Shown in pieces: positions 53,549-62,041 of a stretch of DNA of 64,000 nucleotides (the first letter of the stretch is position 1; each line of letters begins with the position of its first letter). This DNA comes from Symbiobacterium terraclitae (GTDB lineage: Bacteria; Bacillota; Sulfobacillia; Symbiobacteriales; Symbiobacteriaceae): NCBI RefSeq assembly GCF_017874315.1, contig NZ_JAGGLG010000005.1:62001-126000 (forward strand), given 5' to 3'. Both the position numbers and the translations under genes were made by a program. The notes beneath the pieces were generated by a model. The model had not been told where the DNA came from and ran no database searches. It worked only from the letters and a program-made list of their open reading frames with translations.

Positions 53549-53893
53549 TCACCCTTCCAACAAGCGGTTTTCCACCAGGTGATGGTGGAACCAGAGCTCG
53601 AAGAGCAAGGCCAGCGGAATCGCCACCAGCAGCCCCCCGACGCGGGGGGCTGCGTTCATCGCCCGCAGCAGCAGCAGCGAGCCCACCAGCAGGACGGCGG
53701 CGTCGCCCCCCAGCACGGGCACCCGGCCGAAGCGCGGCAGGGCGACCAGGTCGACCAGCCACAGCACCAGGGTGTGAACAGCCGCCATGATCAGCGACTG
53801 GGGCAGTGCCAGGCGCCCGTGCGCCGGCAGGGTGAAGCTGAAGATCAGGATGTAGGCGGCCAGCTTGAGGCAGAGGGCGTTCACGTGGCGCAT
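53549..53893 (-). CDS. DUF2512 membrane protein (YndM-like)
   Basis: 114-aa integral membrane protein with four helices, of the DUF2512 family seen mainly in spore-forming Firmicutes. LCLKLAAYILIFSFTLP (about 7-23), the WLVDLVALPRFG segment (about 45-56) and the C-terminal HHHLVENRLL are visible. ATG at 53893 with GGAGGAG upstream. Function unknown. Confidence 0.75.
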   Translation of the reverse strand: MRHVNALCLKLAAYILIFSFTLPAHGRLALPQSLIMAAVHTLVLWLVDLVALPRFGRVPVLGGDAAVLLVGSLLLLRAMNAAPRVGGLLVAIPLALLFELWFHHHLVENRLLEG

Positions 53894-53962
53894 GGAGCAC
53901 TCCTCCCTCGCCAGAGTCCTTCACGACGAAGGATACGCCCCACCCGCCCGCGAATGACGCGG

Positions 53963-54544
53963 TCACTGCCCGCTCGCCGCAGTTCCCGTGAGGCCCAGCG
54001 GTTCGGCCGCCGCCCGCAGCGCGGCGATCACCATGCCGATGAGCTCGTCCAGCTCCACGCCCAGCTCCTGCGCCCCGCGCACCACGTCGTCGCGGTTCAC
54101 GCCCGCCGCGAACCGCTTGTCCTTCATCTTCTTGCGCACCGCGGCGACGTCCACGTCGTGGATCGACTTCGACGGCCGCACCAGCGCGGTGGCCACCACG
54201 AGGCCGGAGAGCTCGTCCACGGCGTAGAGCACCCTGTCCCGCAGCGACCGGCGCGGGTAGCGGTCGGCCACCGCGTCCACGTGGGAGCAGATGGTGTACC
54301 GGATGTCCTCGGGCACGCCGAGGTCGGCCAGGATCCGCTCGCCCTGGAGCGGGTGGTCGGGGGTCTGGGGGTAGCGCTCGTAGTCGAAGTCGTGCAGGAG
54401 GCCGATGAGGCCCCAGGTCTCCTCGTCCTCGCCGTAGTGGGCTGCGAAGTGGCGCATGCAGGCCTCCACGGCCAGCAGGTGGCCCCGCAGCCGGGGGCTC
54501 TGCACGTGTTCAGTGACGAGCTTCCAGGCTTCCTCTCGGGTCAA
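53963..54544 (-). CDS. HD-domain phosphohydrolase
   Basis: 193-aa HD protein. Metal ligands follow the H...HD...D pattern: His in LRGHLLAVEACM (about 22), HD in GLLHDFDYERYP (about 51-52), a further His in HPLQGERIL, and Asp in YAVDELSGLVVA (about 110). The TTG start at 54544 has GGAGG 10 bases upstream; no ATG alternative. Similar stand-alone HD proteins are annotated as HDIG or predicted phosphohydrolases; substrate unknown. The long charged C-terminus (KSIHDVDVAAVRKKMKDKRF) is typical for this subgroup. Confidence 0.85.
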   Translation of the reverse strand: MTREEAWKLVTEHVQSPRLRGHLLAVEACMRHFAAHYGEDEETWGLIGLLHDFDYERYPQTPDHPLQGERILADLGVPEDIRYTICSHVDAVADRYPRRSLRDRVLYAVDELSGLVVATALVRPSKSIHDVDVAAVRKKMKDKRFAAGVNRDDVVRGAQELGVELDELIGMVIAALRAAAEPLGLTGTAASGQ

Positions 54545-54642
54545 CTCGGTAACGCCTCCCCTAAAGATTTACGACCTCAGGTTAACCAAATTGGCGGCGA
54601 GTCCTCCCCGTACATGGTAGACTTGTGACGGAGGTGAGCGCA

Positions 54643-55206
54643 ATGCGGATTTACACGCGCACCGGGGACGGGGGCCAGACGAGCCTGCGCTGGGGAGAGC
54701 GGGTGCCAAAGAACGCCCTGCGGGTGGAGGCCTACGGCACGGTCGACGAGGCCAACGCCCACATCGGGCTGGCGGTGGCCTTCCTGGAACCGGCCGGGGC
54801 CGGCCCGCTGCGGGCCCTGCTCCTGCGCGTCCAGCGGGAGCTGTTCGACGTGGGGGCAGACCTGGCCACGCCGCCCGACCGGGAGCGGGGCGAACAGCCG
54901 AGGGTGACGGACCAGATGGTGGCGCGGCTGGAGGCCGACATCGACGAGCTGGAGCGGGGGCTCGACGCCCTGCGGAACTTCATCCTGCCCGGCGGGAGCC
55001 GGGCGGCCGCGGCGCTGCACGTGGCCCGCACGGTGGTGCGCAGGGCCGAGCGCCAGCTGGTGTCGCTGGCGGAACGGGAGCCGGTGGACCCTGCGCTGCT
55101 CAAGTACCTGAACCGGCTCTCCGACCTGCTCTTCGTGGCCGCCCGCGCCGCCAACAGGGCCTCGGGCCAGCCGGACGTGATCGTGGAGTGGGGCAAGCGC
55201 AGCTGA
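54643..55206 (+). CDS. Cob(I)alamin adenosyltransferase, PduO type
   Basis: 187-aa PduO-type ATP:corrinoid adenosyltransferase, which makes adenosylcobalamin. N-terminal YTRTGDGGQTSL (4-15) is the ATP-binding motif; YGTVDEANAHIG (about 31-42), FDVGADLATP (about 67-76), and the C-terminal NRLSDLLFVAARAAN (about 159-173, RxSDxLFxxAR) complete the signature. ATG at 54643 with GGAGGTG 6 bases upstream. No other cobalamin gene is nearby. Confidence 0.93.
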   Translation: MRIYTRTGDGGQTSLRWGERVPKNALRVEAYGTVDEANAHIGLAVAFLEPAGAGPLRALLLRVQRELFDVGADLATPPDRERGEQPRVTDQMVARLEADIDELERGLDALRNFILPGGSRAAAALHVARTVVRRAERQLVSLAEREPVDPALLKYLNRLSDLLFVAARAANRASGQPDVIVEWGKRS

Positions 55207-55255
55207 CCGGCCGGCAATATGGCGCGGTGTCAACGGCTTGACATGAGGTGATTCC

Positions 55256-56089
55256 GTGGCGCTCATCTCGTTTGATCTGGACGGCGTACTGCAGAAGAAC
55301 CCCTTCCGCCTGGGGCGCCCCGACGGCGTCTTCGCCCACATCGCCCGGGAGCTGGCCCCGTACGTCTCCGAGGCCGATCCCGAGCGGGCGGTGCTGGGGC
55401 GCATCGTCGCCGAACACCGGCGCCGGCTGGCGGAGGGCGACATGGTGGGCGCGCACGACTGGGACGGCATCGCCCTCGCCGTCGCCCGGGAGGTAGGCTA
55501 CCCCGGGCGGATCGACGTGCCCGGGCTGGTGGAGCACTACTGCCAGGTGGACGGGCTGATCTCCTCCTACCCCGGCGCCGCCGAGTGCCTCGACGCGCTG
55601 CTGGCCAGGGGACACGTGCTGGTCTCGGTTACCAACGGCTTCCGCCGCTACCAGGAGCCCGTGCAACGGGCGCTCGGCCTCCTGCACCGGTTCACGGCGC
55701 TGGTCACCCCCGACGCGGCGGGGGCGGGCAAGCCCCAACCCGGCATCTACCGCGCCGCGGAAGGCTATGGCCCGGGCCCGTACGTTCACGTGGGCGACGT
55801 GCTGCCGCACGACGTGGCCGGCGCCAAGGCCGCCGGCTGGCAGGCGGTCTATGTGGTTCAGCCGGGGGCGCCGGGGTATACCGAGATGCCCGAGGCGCTC
55901 CTCAGGCTGCCGCCCTGGGAACGGCCGGCGGCTGGGCGGGACTGGCTGGAGGAGCGGCTGGCGATCGACAGGCGCTGGCACACCCACCCGCACTGCGAGC
56001 TGGACGACTGCATGCCCGACGCCATCGTCCACAGCCTGCTGGAGGTTCCCGCCGCCGTGGACCACATGGTGGCCGGAGGTGCGAAGTAG
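55256..56089 (+). CDS. HAD-superfamily hydrolase
   Basis: 277-aa HAD hydrolase. Motif I FDLDGVL (5-11, nucleophile Asp), motif II in SVTNGFRR (about 123-130), motif III Lys in AGKPQPGIY (about 160-168) and motif IV in VHVGDVLPHDV (about 181-191). A helical cap lies between motifs I and II. GTG start at 55256 after GAGGTG. The ~65-residue tail after the HAD core (RDWLEERLAIDRRW onward) is longer than in typical members. Substrate unknown. Confidence 0.87.
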   Translation: MALISFDLDGVLQKNPFRLGRPDGVFAHIARELAPYVSEADPERAVLGRIVAEHRRRLAEGDMVGAHDWDGIALAVAREVGYPGRIDVPGLVEHYCQVDGLISSYPGAAECLDALLARGHVLVSVTNGFRRYQEPVQRALGLLHRFTALVTPDAAGAGKPQPGIYRAAEGYGPGPYVHVGDVLPHDVAGAKAAGWQAVYVVQPGAPGYTEMPEALLRLPPWERPAAGRDWLEERLAIDRRWHTHPHCELDDCMPDAIVHSLLEVPAAVDHMVAGGAK

Positions 56090-56091
56090 AA

Positions 56092-56118
56092 GGGGCCGGC
56101 CCGACCGGGGCCGGCCCC
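56092..56118. terminator. Hairpin between convergent HAD and lipase genes
   Basis: GGGGCCGGCCC (56092-56102) pairs with GGGCCGGCCCC (56108-56118), five-base loop; a bidirectional terminator. Confidence 0.65.
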
Positions 56119-56123
56119 CTGGC

Positions 56124-57698
56124 TTACGGGCCGGCGTCGAACACCGCGAAGCTGGTCACCAGGTTGCGCTCGAAGGCGGAGCCGTCGCGCAGCGTGCCGG
56201 TCACCGTCACCGAGAGGGCGTGGACGCCGGCCTCCTCAGGCGCCTCGACCAGCGCCACGTGGCGGCCCCCCTCGGAGCGGAACTCCGCGTGCCCCAGGGC
56301 CGCTGCGCCGTCCCGGACCAGCCTGGCCTCGGCGCGGCTCTCCGCCACCGCCGGGCCCAACAGCCTGAGGGTCACCGGCCGGGACTCGCCCGGCAGCGAG
56401 ACGCCCGCGCCCCGGTCGAGTACCGCCTGCACGCCGCCCTCCAGCGCGGCGACCATCAGGTAGGCGCTTTCCTTTGCACCCGTGACCTCCAGCCGCCACT
56501 CGCCGGCCTGGGGCCGCTGCACCTCTGCGCTGCCGATCCAGGCGCCGGCCAGCACCTCGCCCTCATCGATCCGGCCCGTCAGCTTCACCGGGTGCACCGT
56601 GCCGTCGGGGGCCACCAGGCTGGCCGAGAGGTCAGCGGAGGAGCCCAGGACGTGGAAGGTGACCGCCGTCACGCCCCGCTCCACCGGGAAGCTGGCCGCG
56701 GCGGAGCCGCCGCTCACCGGGCCGCCCCGGAGGATCAGGTTGCCCGGCGCTGCCTCGCCGCCGTACGGCTGCGGTGCGGCCACAGCCCTCTCCCCCGGGG
56801 AGCCGGCGGCCGTCAGCCGCGGGGCGATGGTGCTCCAGACCCGGCTGCCCATGCGGATCTCGTCGTGGTCCCAGTAGCCCGTCCGCAGGTGGGTGCCGCC
56901 CGGCTTCTCCGCCGACCAGACGGGAACCAGGCCGTCATCCTCCCCGGAGATGTACATGCAGCCCAGCCAGAGGGCCGTGAACACGGGGCCGCACTTGTAG
57001 CCCGACACCGTCGAGTAGCGCACGGCGGGGTCGAGCCCGTCGGTGACGGAACGGAAGTAGTCCATGTAGCCGGTCTGCATCACGTAGGCGGCGTCGGTCC
57101 GCTGTCCGAGCAACTCGGCGAGCCAGCCGGCCCAGTCCGAGTAGGCCAGGTCGGCGACCGGCGTGCCGCGGTGCGGCGTGCCCAGCGTGATCACCTCGCG
57201 GATCTTCGGGGCGGCGCCGTAGTGGACCGAGGCGGCGTTGGCGTCAACACCGCCCTTCGAGTGGGCGACGATGGTGACCCGGTTCACGCCGAAGTAGCTG
57301 GTAATGCTGTTCAGCAGGCTGCTCAGCAGCTGGCCGTTCGCCCACATGGTGCCCTCGGGGTGCAGGGAGACGAACGCCGTCCGGTAGCCGTTGTTGTAGG
57401 CGTAGGCGTACATGTCGTTGGTCCCGTGGTAGGTAGTCTCATCCCACCAGACGGAGGCGGAGCCGCCCTTGCCGTGCACGAAGACCAGGACGGGCTTGGC
57501 GGGGTCGACGTTGGGCGGCGTGGCGCCGACGTACCAGTCGCCGGCACCGAGGGTCATGCCGACCCGGGTGGGCGCCGGGGGAGCGGCCGCGGCGGCGGCT
57601 GCGGCGCCCTCCGGCGGGCGGGCGGCCTGAACAGGGGACACGGAGGCCGAGGCGAGCATCAGGGAGCAGACGAGGAACAGCGGTACGATCCTGCGCAT
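56124..57698 (-). CDS. Secreted lipase/esterase, alpha/beta hydrolase
   Basis: 524-aa secreted protein. Signal peptide about 1-25 (RRIVPLFLVCSLMLASASV, cleavage after VQA), then an Ala-rich linker. The hydrolase has the oxyanion HG in LVFVHGKGG (about 71-79) and the nucleophile S147 in AHSKGG, the Ala-variant GxSxG site seen in thermophilic bacterial lipases of family I.5. Catalytic His is probably in YWDHDEIRMG (about 273-282). Residues about 300-524 are beta-rich repeats likely forming an accessory domain. ATG at 57698 with GGAGGG upstream. Confidence 0.83.
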   Translation of the reverse strand: MRRIVPLFLVCSLMLASASVSPVQAARPPEGAAAAAAAAPPAPTRVGMTLGAGDWYVGATPPNVDPAKPVLVFVHGKGGSASVWWDETTYHGTNDMYAYAYNNGYRTAFVSLHPEGTMWANGQLLSSLLNSITSYFGVNRVTIVAHSKGGVDANAASVHYGAAPKIREVITLGTPHRGTPVADLAYSDWAGWLAELLGQRTDAAYVMQTGYMDYFRSVTDGLDPAVRYSTVSGYKCGPVFTALWLGCMYISGEDDGLVPVWSAEKPGGTHLRTGYWDHDEIRMGSRVWSTIAPRLTAAGSPGERAVAAPQPYGGEAAPGNLILRGGPVSGGSAAASFPVERGVTAVTFHVLGSSADLSASLVAPDGTVHPVKLTGRIDEGEVLAGAWIGSAEVQRPQAGEWRLEVTGAKESAYLMVAALEGGVQAVLDRGAGVSLPGESRPVTLRLLGPAVAESRAEARLVRDGAAALGHAEFRSEGGRHVALVEAPEEAGVHALSVTVTGTLRDGSAFERNLVTSFAVFDAGP

Positions 57699-57789
57699 GG
57701 GGTATCCCTCCTTTGCCCCAGACCGTACCGCACAGATGACATCAACGTCTACAATGTTCAGTCTTTTTCGCCGTCAGCGCAGGGCCCGC

Positions 57790-58473
57790 TCAGCCCGCAG
57801 CCGTTGCCAGCACCCGCCCGTCCTCCATCCGGTAGATGCGGTCGCAGACCTGGCCGACCACCGGGTCGTGGGTGACCACGACGAAGGTCTGCCCCCGCTC
57901 CTGGGCCAGCCGGCGCATCAGGCGGAGCAGGGCCCGCGCGTTCTGCGAGTCCAGGGCCCCCGTGGGCTCGTCGGCCAGCACCAGCGCCGGGTTGTTCACC
58001 AGCGCCCGGGCGATGGCCACGCGCTGCTGCTGGCCCCCGGAGAGCTGGCCCGGCAGGTGGTGCAGCCGGTCGCCCAGCCCCACGGCCTCCAGCATCGTCC
58101 GGGCCCGCTCGTACGGGTTCGCCGGGCGCGGCCGCAGGTACCGGAGCGGCAGGGCCACGTTCTCCAGCGCGGTCAGCGTCGGCACCAGGTTGTGCGCCTG
58201 GAAGATGAAGCCCAGCCGCCGGAGCCGCACGGCCGGCAGGGCGGCGTCCGCCAGGCGGGTCACCTCCACCCCGTCGATCCACACCCGGCCCGCGTCGGGC
58301 CTGTCCAGGCAGCCCAGGATGTGCAGCAGGGTCGACTTCCCGCTGCCCGACCGCCCCATGATCCCCACGATCTCCCCCCGGCCCACGGTGAGGCTGGCGC
58401 CGTCCAGCGCCCGCACGCCCATGGGGTAGATCTTCACCAGGCCCTCTGCCACAAGCAGCGGCTGTGTGCTCAT
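57790..58473 (-). CDS. ABC transporter ATPase, MacB/LolD type
   Basis: 227-aa ATPase. Walker [10 protein letters not shown] (about 40-48), signature LSGGQQQR (about 143-150), Walker [13 protein letters not shown] (about 163-174, the DEPTGALD form typical of LolD/MacB), and VVTHD. Start: ATG at 58473 with GGAGGGG 7 bases upstream (an ATG two codons earlier is too close). Works with the FtsX-type permease encoded 13 bases upstream on the same strand. These transporters act mechanically on lipoproteins, peptides or drugs at the membrane; cargo unknown. Confidence 0.9.
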   Translation of the reverse strand: MSTQPLLVAEGLVKIYPMGVRALDGASLTVGRGEIVGIMGRSGSGKSTLLHILGCLDRPDAGRVWIDGVEVTRLADAALPAVRLRRLGFIFQAHNLVPTLTALENVALPLRYLRPRPANPYERARTMLEAVGLGDRLHHLPGQLSGGQQQRVAIARALVNNPALVLADEPTGALDSQNARALLRLMRRLAQERGQTFVVVTHDPVVGQVCDRIYRMEDGRVLATAAG

Positions 58474-58485
58474 TCCCATCCCCTC

Positions 58486-59637
58486 CTAGATGGCCCGCAG
58501 CGCCTCCACGGGATCGAGGTTGGCCGCGCGCCAGGCCGGCAGGGCCCCTGCGGCGCCCCCCAGCAGCGTGGCGAACCCCAGCGCCCCGAACGCCAGGCGC
58601 GGCGTGAGCAGGAAGACCGGCGTCCCCTCGGCGGCCGCGTGCCCGTTCAGCACCGCTGCGACGGAGAGGCCGAGGAGGCCGCCCAGGAGGCCGATCAGCA
58701 CCGACTCGGCCAGGAACTCGCCGAGGATCGCCCAGCGGCCCGCACCGATGGCCTTCTTGATGCCGATCTCGCGCGTGCGCTCGCCCACGGCGAAGAACAT
58801 CGTGTTGATCACCGCCAGCGCCCCTACGATGACTGCGATGGCCCCCGAGCCGAGTATGGCCGTGTTGAGCAGGTTCGAGGCGGTGCCCGCCGCCCGGGCC
58901 AGCTGCTCCGGCGAGTGCAGCAGGAAGCCCTTGCGCAGGCTGCGGGCCAGCACGTCGGTGATCTCCTCACCCATGCCGGGGTCGACCAGGGCGTAGGCGT
59001 TGGTCCACACCCTGTCCAGCCCCATCTCCCGCAGCAGGGCGGAGTCGCTCATCAGCAGGTCGCGGGCGTCCTCCTCAGGGATCAGCGCCCAGCCGTCGGG
59101 CACCGAGAGCGTCTCCTGCAGGATGCCCACGACCTTGAACGCCTCGCCCCGGGCCGTCATGATGTCGCCCACGTCCAGCTTCATCTTGTGCGCGGCTGCG
59201 CTGCCCAGCACGGTCACCCTGCGGTCGCCGGGGCGCCACCAGCTGCCCCGGGCGAGCCGCAACCGGGCCGCGTCCCCGGCGATCAGCTGGGCGCGCGCGA
59301 AGTTGGGCAGGTTGATGCCCACCAGGAAGCGCGGCGCCAGCTCGAAGCCCGCCGTCTCGTCCAGCGCCATCATGATCTGCGTCTCGACGTGGCGGACCCC
59401 CGGGGTGCGCTTCATCACCTCGATCTCCTCCGGACCCAGCAGGTTGAGCCGCAGGAGGCCTCCCGTGGAGTGGATGGCGATGCGGCGCGCGAAGTAGGCC
59501 TCGCCGCCGTCGATCAGCCGGTTGAACTTCTCGGCCATCGCGCCCATCACGGTGAAGGCCAGGATCCCCACCGCGATGCCCAGCACCGTGAGCCCGGTCC
59601 GCAGCCGGCGACGGTACAGGTTGCGCAGGATCTCCAT
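58486..59637 (-). CDS. MacB/FtsX-type ABC permease
   Basis: 383-aa permease. One transmembrane helix at about 12-34 (NLYRRRLRTGLTVLGIAVGI), a ~220-residue extracytoplasmic MacB-PCD domain, then three helices from about 262, with GERTREIGIKKAIGAG (about 285-300) as the cytoplasmic signature. ATG at 59637 with GGGAGGT 10 bases upstream. An inverted repeat (59661-59677) sits just upstream and may be an operator. Pairs with the ATPase at 57790-58473. Confidence 0.88.
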   Translation of the reverse strand: MEILRNLYRRRLRTGLTVLGIAVGILAFTVMGAMAEKFNRLIDGGEAYFARRIAIHSTGGLLRLNLLGPEEIEVMKRTPGVRHVETQIMMALDETAGFELAPRFLVGINLPNFARAQLIAGDAARLRLARGSWWRPGDRRVTVLGSAAAHKMKLDVGDIMTARGEAFKVVGILQETLSVPDGWALIPEEDARDLLMSDSALLREMGLDRVWTNAYALVDPGMGEEITDVLARSLRKGFLLHSPEQLARAAGTASNLLNTAILGSGAIAVIVGALAVINTMFFAVGERTREIGIKKAIGAGRWAILGEFLAESVLIGLLGGLLGLSVAAVLNGHAAAEGTPVFLLTPRLAFGALGFATLLGGAAGALPAWRAANLDPVEALRAI

Positions 59638-59660
59638 GGAAACGCTTACCTCCCCCGGCA

Positions 59661-59677
59661 ATGCTATCCTATAGCAT
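59661..59677. promoter_or_regulatory. Palindromic element upstream of MacB-type operon
   Basis: ATGCTAT (59661-59667) and ATAGCAT (59671-59677) form a perfect 7-bp inverted repeat with a 3-base centre, 24 bases before the permease start. It may be an operator; no regulator gene is adjacent. Confidence 0.4.
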
Positions 59678-59697
59678 GCCCAGATTGAGGCAATTTC

Positions 59698-59727
59698 AAA
59701 GGCCGCCCCGTAACCGGGGCGGCCTTT
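59698..59727 (-). terminator. Terminator of small gene at 59737
   Basis: AAAGGCCGCCCCG (59698-59710) pairs with CGGGGCGGCCTTT (59715-59727), TAAC loop, with T-runs built into both arms. Bidirectional in design. Confidence 0.75.
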
Positions 59728-59736
59728 GCGCTTGCT

Positions 59737-59955
59737 TCAGTCGTGGAAGACGAGCTCCCTCTGCTCGTTCTTCAGGTATCGGGTCGACGGGTGGCTGCTC
59801 CGCACCATGTACCTGGCGACCTCCAGGTCGGTCAGGCTTTCAGCCGGTACGCCGTAGTAGCCCTCCAGTTCACGGGCACGTTCGCTGCGAAACATCTCAA
59901 CCTCATCCACTGGCACTTCGTAGTCCCAGCCGACCTCGATGGTCTGGCGGCCCAT
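59737..59955 (-). CDS. Small acidic protein of unknown function
   Basis: 72-aa protein with no family I recognise. ATG at 59955 with GAGGTG 9 bases upstream, so translation is credible. It begins GRQTIEVGWDYEVPVDEVEM, then RARELEGYYGVPAESLTDLE, and ends LKNEQRELVFHD. Charged throughout, with no membrane segment or Cys. Followed by a well-formed terminator. Transcribed alone. Confidence 0.65.
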   Translation of the reverse strand: MGRQTIEVGWDYEVPVDEVEMFRSERARELEGYYGVPAESLTDLEVARYMVRSSHPSTRYLKNEQRELVFHD

Positions 59956-60119
59956 GCTGCGTGACACCTCTTCTCAGCTCTGTCCCACGTACCTGGTGGC
60001 ACAAAGTGATTACCACCGATGATAGTAGACCTGGGGGGTGTATACGTCAATAGTGCCGCCGATTGCAAGCCGGTATCCGCTGAATTCGCTATGCTTATAG
60101 CTCTGCGCACGGGTAGGGA

Positions 60120-60860
60120 TTAGCGGTGCAGGAGCGCGGCCGCCTCCCGGTCCAGCAGCACGGTGACGTTGGGATGCAGCTGCAGGGCCGTGGCCGGCAC
60201 GTCCGGGGTCGGGGCGCTCTCCACCATGTCCCGCACGGCCGGCGCCTTCTCCTGGCCGCTGGCCAGCAGCAGGATCCGGCGGGCCTCCAGGATCGTCCCG
60301 ATACCCATGGTGATGGCCTGGCGGGGCACCTCGTCCAGGCTGTTGAAGAAGCGGGCGTTGGCGCGCCGGGTGCTCTCGGCCAGGTTGACCACACGGGTCC
60401 GCGCGTCCCACTGCGAACCGGGCTCGTTGAAGCCGATGTGCCCGTTGTGACCCACGCCCAGCACCAGGATGTCGAGCCCGCCCGCGGCGCGGATGGCCTC
60501 CTCGTAGCGGCGGCACTCCTCGTGGGGATCCGGGGCGTTGCCGTCGGGGATGTGGCAGTTCTCGGGCCGGAGGTCCGACCGGTCATAGAGCGCCCGCTTC
60601 ATGAACGAGTAATAGCTCTCCGGATGGGTGCGGGGCAGGCCCAGGTACTCGTCGAGGTTGAACGTGCGGGCCTGCGCCAGCGAGACCCCGCTGGCTACCA
60701 GGGCGTCGTAGAACCCCAGCGGGGTCGAGCCGGTGGGCAGCCCCAGCACGGCGTCGGGCTTCTCCTGCAGCAGTTCGACCACGATCTCGGCGGCGCGCCC
60801 GGACATCGCGGCGTAGTCAGGGAACACCTCGACCGTCAGCGGATACCGGTTACCTTGCAT
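60120..60860 (-). CDS. nagB: Glucosamine-6-phosphate deaminase NagB
   Basis: 246-aa NagB. It converts GlcN-6-P to fructose-6-P and ammonia. Motifs: LGLPTGSTPLGFYDAL (about 39-54), NLDEYLGL (about 67-74, catalytic Asp), GVGHNGHIGFNEPG (about 134-147, catalytic His). ATG at 60860 with GAGGTG 8 bases upstream, overlapping the end of nagA by 11 bases. Last gene of the nagR-murQ-nagA-nagB operon. The E. coli enzyme has a longer C-terminus with allosteric site residues; this short form is usual for Firmicutes. Confidence 0.95.
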   Translation of the reverse strand: MQGNRYPLTVEVFPDYAAMSGRAAEIVVELLQEKPDAVLGLPTGSTPLGFYDALVASGVSLAQARTFNLDEYLGLPRTHPESYYSFMKRALYDRSDLRPENCHIPDGNAPDPHEECRRYEEAIRAAGGLDILVLGVGHNGHIGFNEPGSQWDARTRVVNLAESTRRANARFFNSLDEVPRQAITMGIGTILEARRILLLASGQEKAPAVRDMVESAPTPDVPATALQLHPNVTVLLDREAAALLHR

Positions 60861-62010
60861 CGTAGAACACCTCTCCACCGATTATGGTTGTCATCACTTC
60901 GAGCTTGTCGTCCAGTATCAGCAGGTCGGCGTCCTTGCCGACGGCCAGCGAGCCCTTGCGCGCCTCCAGCCCGAGCCTGCGGGCCGGATGGAGCGAGGCC
61001 ATGGCCACCGCGGTCGGAAGGTCTAGGCCGACCATGTCCACGAGGTTCTGCACGCCCCGCTCCATGGTCAGCACCGAGCCGGCCAGGGCGCCGCTGTGCA
61101 GCCGGGCCGCGCCGTCCTTCACGGTCACCGGCAGTCCGCCCAGCGTGAACTCGCCATCGCCGAGGCCGGCGGCCCGCATGGCATCAGTCACCAGCAGCAC
61201 GTTCTCCGCACCGCGCGCCCTCACGGCCACCTGCATGGAGGCGGGGTGCACGTGCACGCCGTCGGCGATGATCTCCACCGTGACCCCGGGCAGCGACAGG
61301 GCGCCGCCCACGGTGCCGGGCTCCCGGTGGTGCAGGCCGCGCATGGCGTTGAAGAGGTGGGTGACGTGGGAGACCCCCGCCTCCACGCCGGCCTTCAGCT
61401 GGTCGTAGGTGCAGTCCGTGTGCCCTGCGCTGACGACCGCCCCGCGGCCGGCCAGGTGGCGGATCGCCTCGAGGGCGCCCTCGATCTCGGGCGCGAGCGT
61501 CACGTGCCAGCGGTCGTCGGGCCGGCCCTCCGCCAGCCAGCGGTCGATCTCCGCGACCGAGGCGGAGCGCACGTACGCCGGGTTCTGGGCCCCCTTGTAC
61601 TGCATGTTGATGAAGGGGCCCTCCACGTGGAAGCCCAGGATCTGCGCGCCGCGGCGCGGCGCGGCCTTCACGGCGCGGAAGGCCCTGATCAACTCCTCCT
61701 CCGGGGCCGTCAGCGTCGTGGCCAGCAGCCCGGTCGTCCCGTGCCGGGCGTGGCAGGTCGTGATCGCGACCACGGCCTCGGGATCCGCGTCCATGAAGTC
61801 CCCGCCGCCGCCGCCGTGAACGTGGATGTCGATGTACCCGGGCGCGATGTAGCCGCGCTCCACCACCTCCGCCCCGTCAGGCACCGCGGGGGCCCCGGCG
61901 TCGGCCTCCAGGTCCCAGACGCCGGTGATCCTGCCGTCCTCGCAGGCCAGCAGCCCGTTCGGCACCACCCTGTCAGGGAGGATGAGCGCGCCCTTCAGCC
62001 ACCTCTGCAT
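60850..62010 (-). CDS. nagA: N-acetylglucosamine-6-phosphate deacetylase NagA
   Basis: 386-aa amidohydrolase producing GlcN-6-P and acetate. Metal ligands: HxH-like H63 and H65 in YIDIHVHGG, Glu in GFHVEGPFIN (about 126-135), His in SAGHTDCTY (about 195-203), and His in THLFNAM (about 217-223); the catalytic Asp lies in LVTDAMRAAG (about 270-279). ATG at 62010. It takes product from MurQ and from GlcNAc kinases. Length normal for the family. Confidence 0.95.
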   Translation of the reverse strand: MQRWLKGALILPDRVVPNGLLACEDGRITGVWDLEADAGAPAVPDGAEVVERGYIAPGYIDIHVHGGGGGDFMDADPEAVVAITTCHARHGTTGLLATTLTAPEEELIRAFRAVKAAPRRGAQILGFHVEGPFINMQYKGAQNPAYVRSASVAEIDRWLAEGRPDDRWHVTLAPEIEGALEAIRHLAGRGAVVSAGHTDCTYDQLKAGVEAGVSHVTHLFNAMRGLHHREPGTVGGALSLPGVTVEIIADGVHVHPASMQVAVRARGAENVLLVTDAMRAAGLGDGEFTLGGLPVTVKDGAARLHSGALAGSVLTMERGVQNLVDMVGLDLPTAVAMASLHPARRLGLEARKGSLAVGKDADLLILDDKLEVMTTIIGGEVFYDAR

Positions 62011-62041
62011 AGACCGGTCATCTCCTGTGTCTGCTTCTTCG

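Noticed and set aside
59990-60045. Further NagR operator near GTGTATACGTC
   Set aside because: Differs from the consensus at key positions and lies downstream of nagB, not before a gene.
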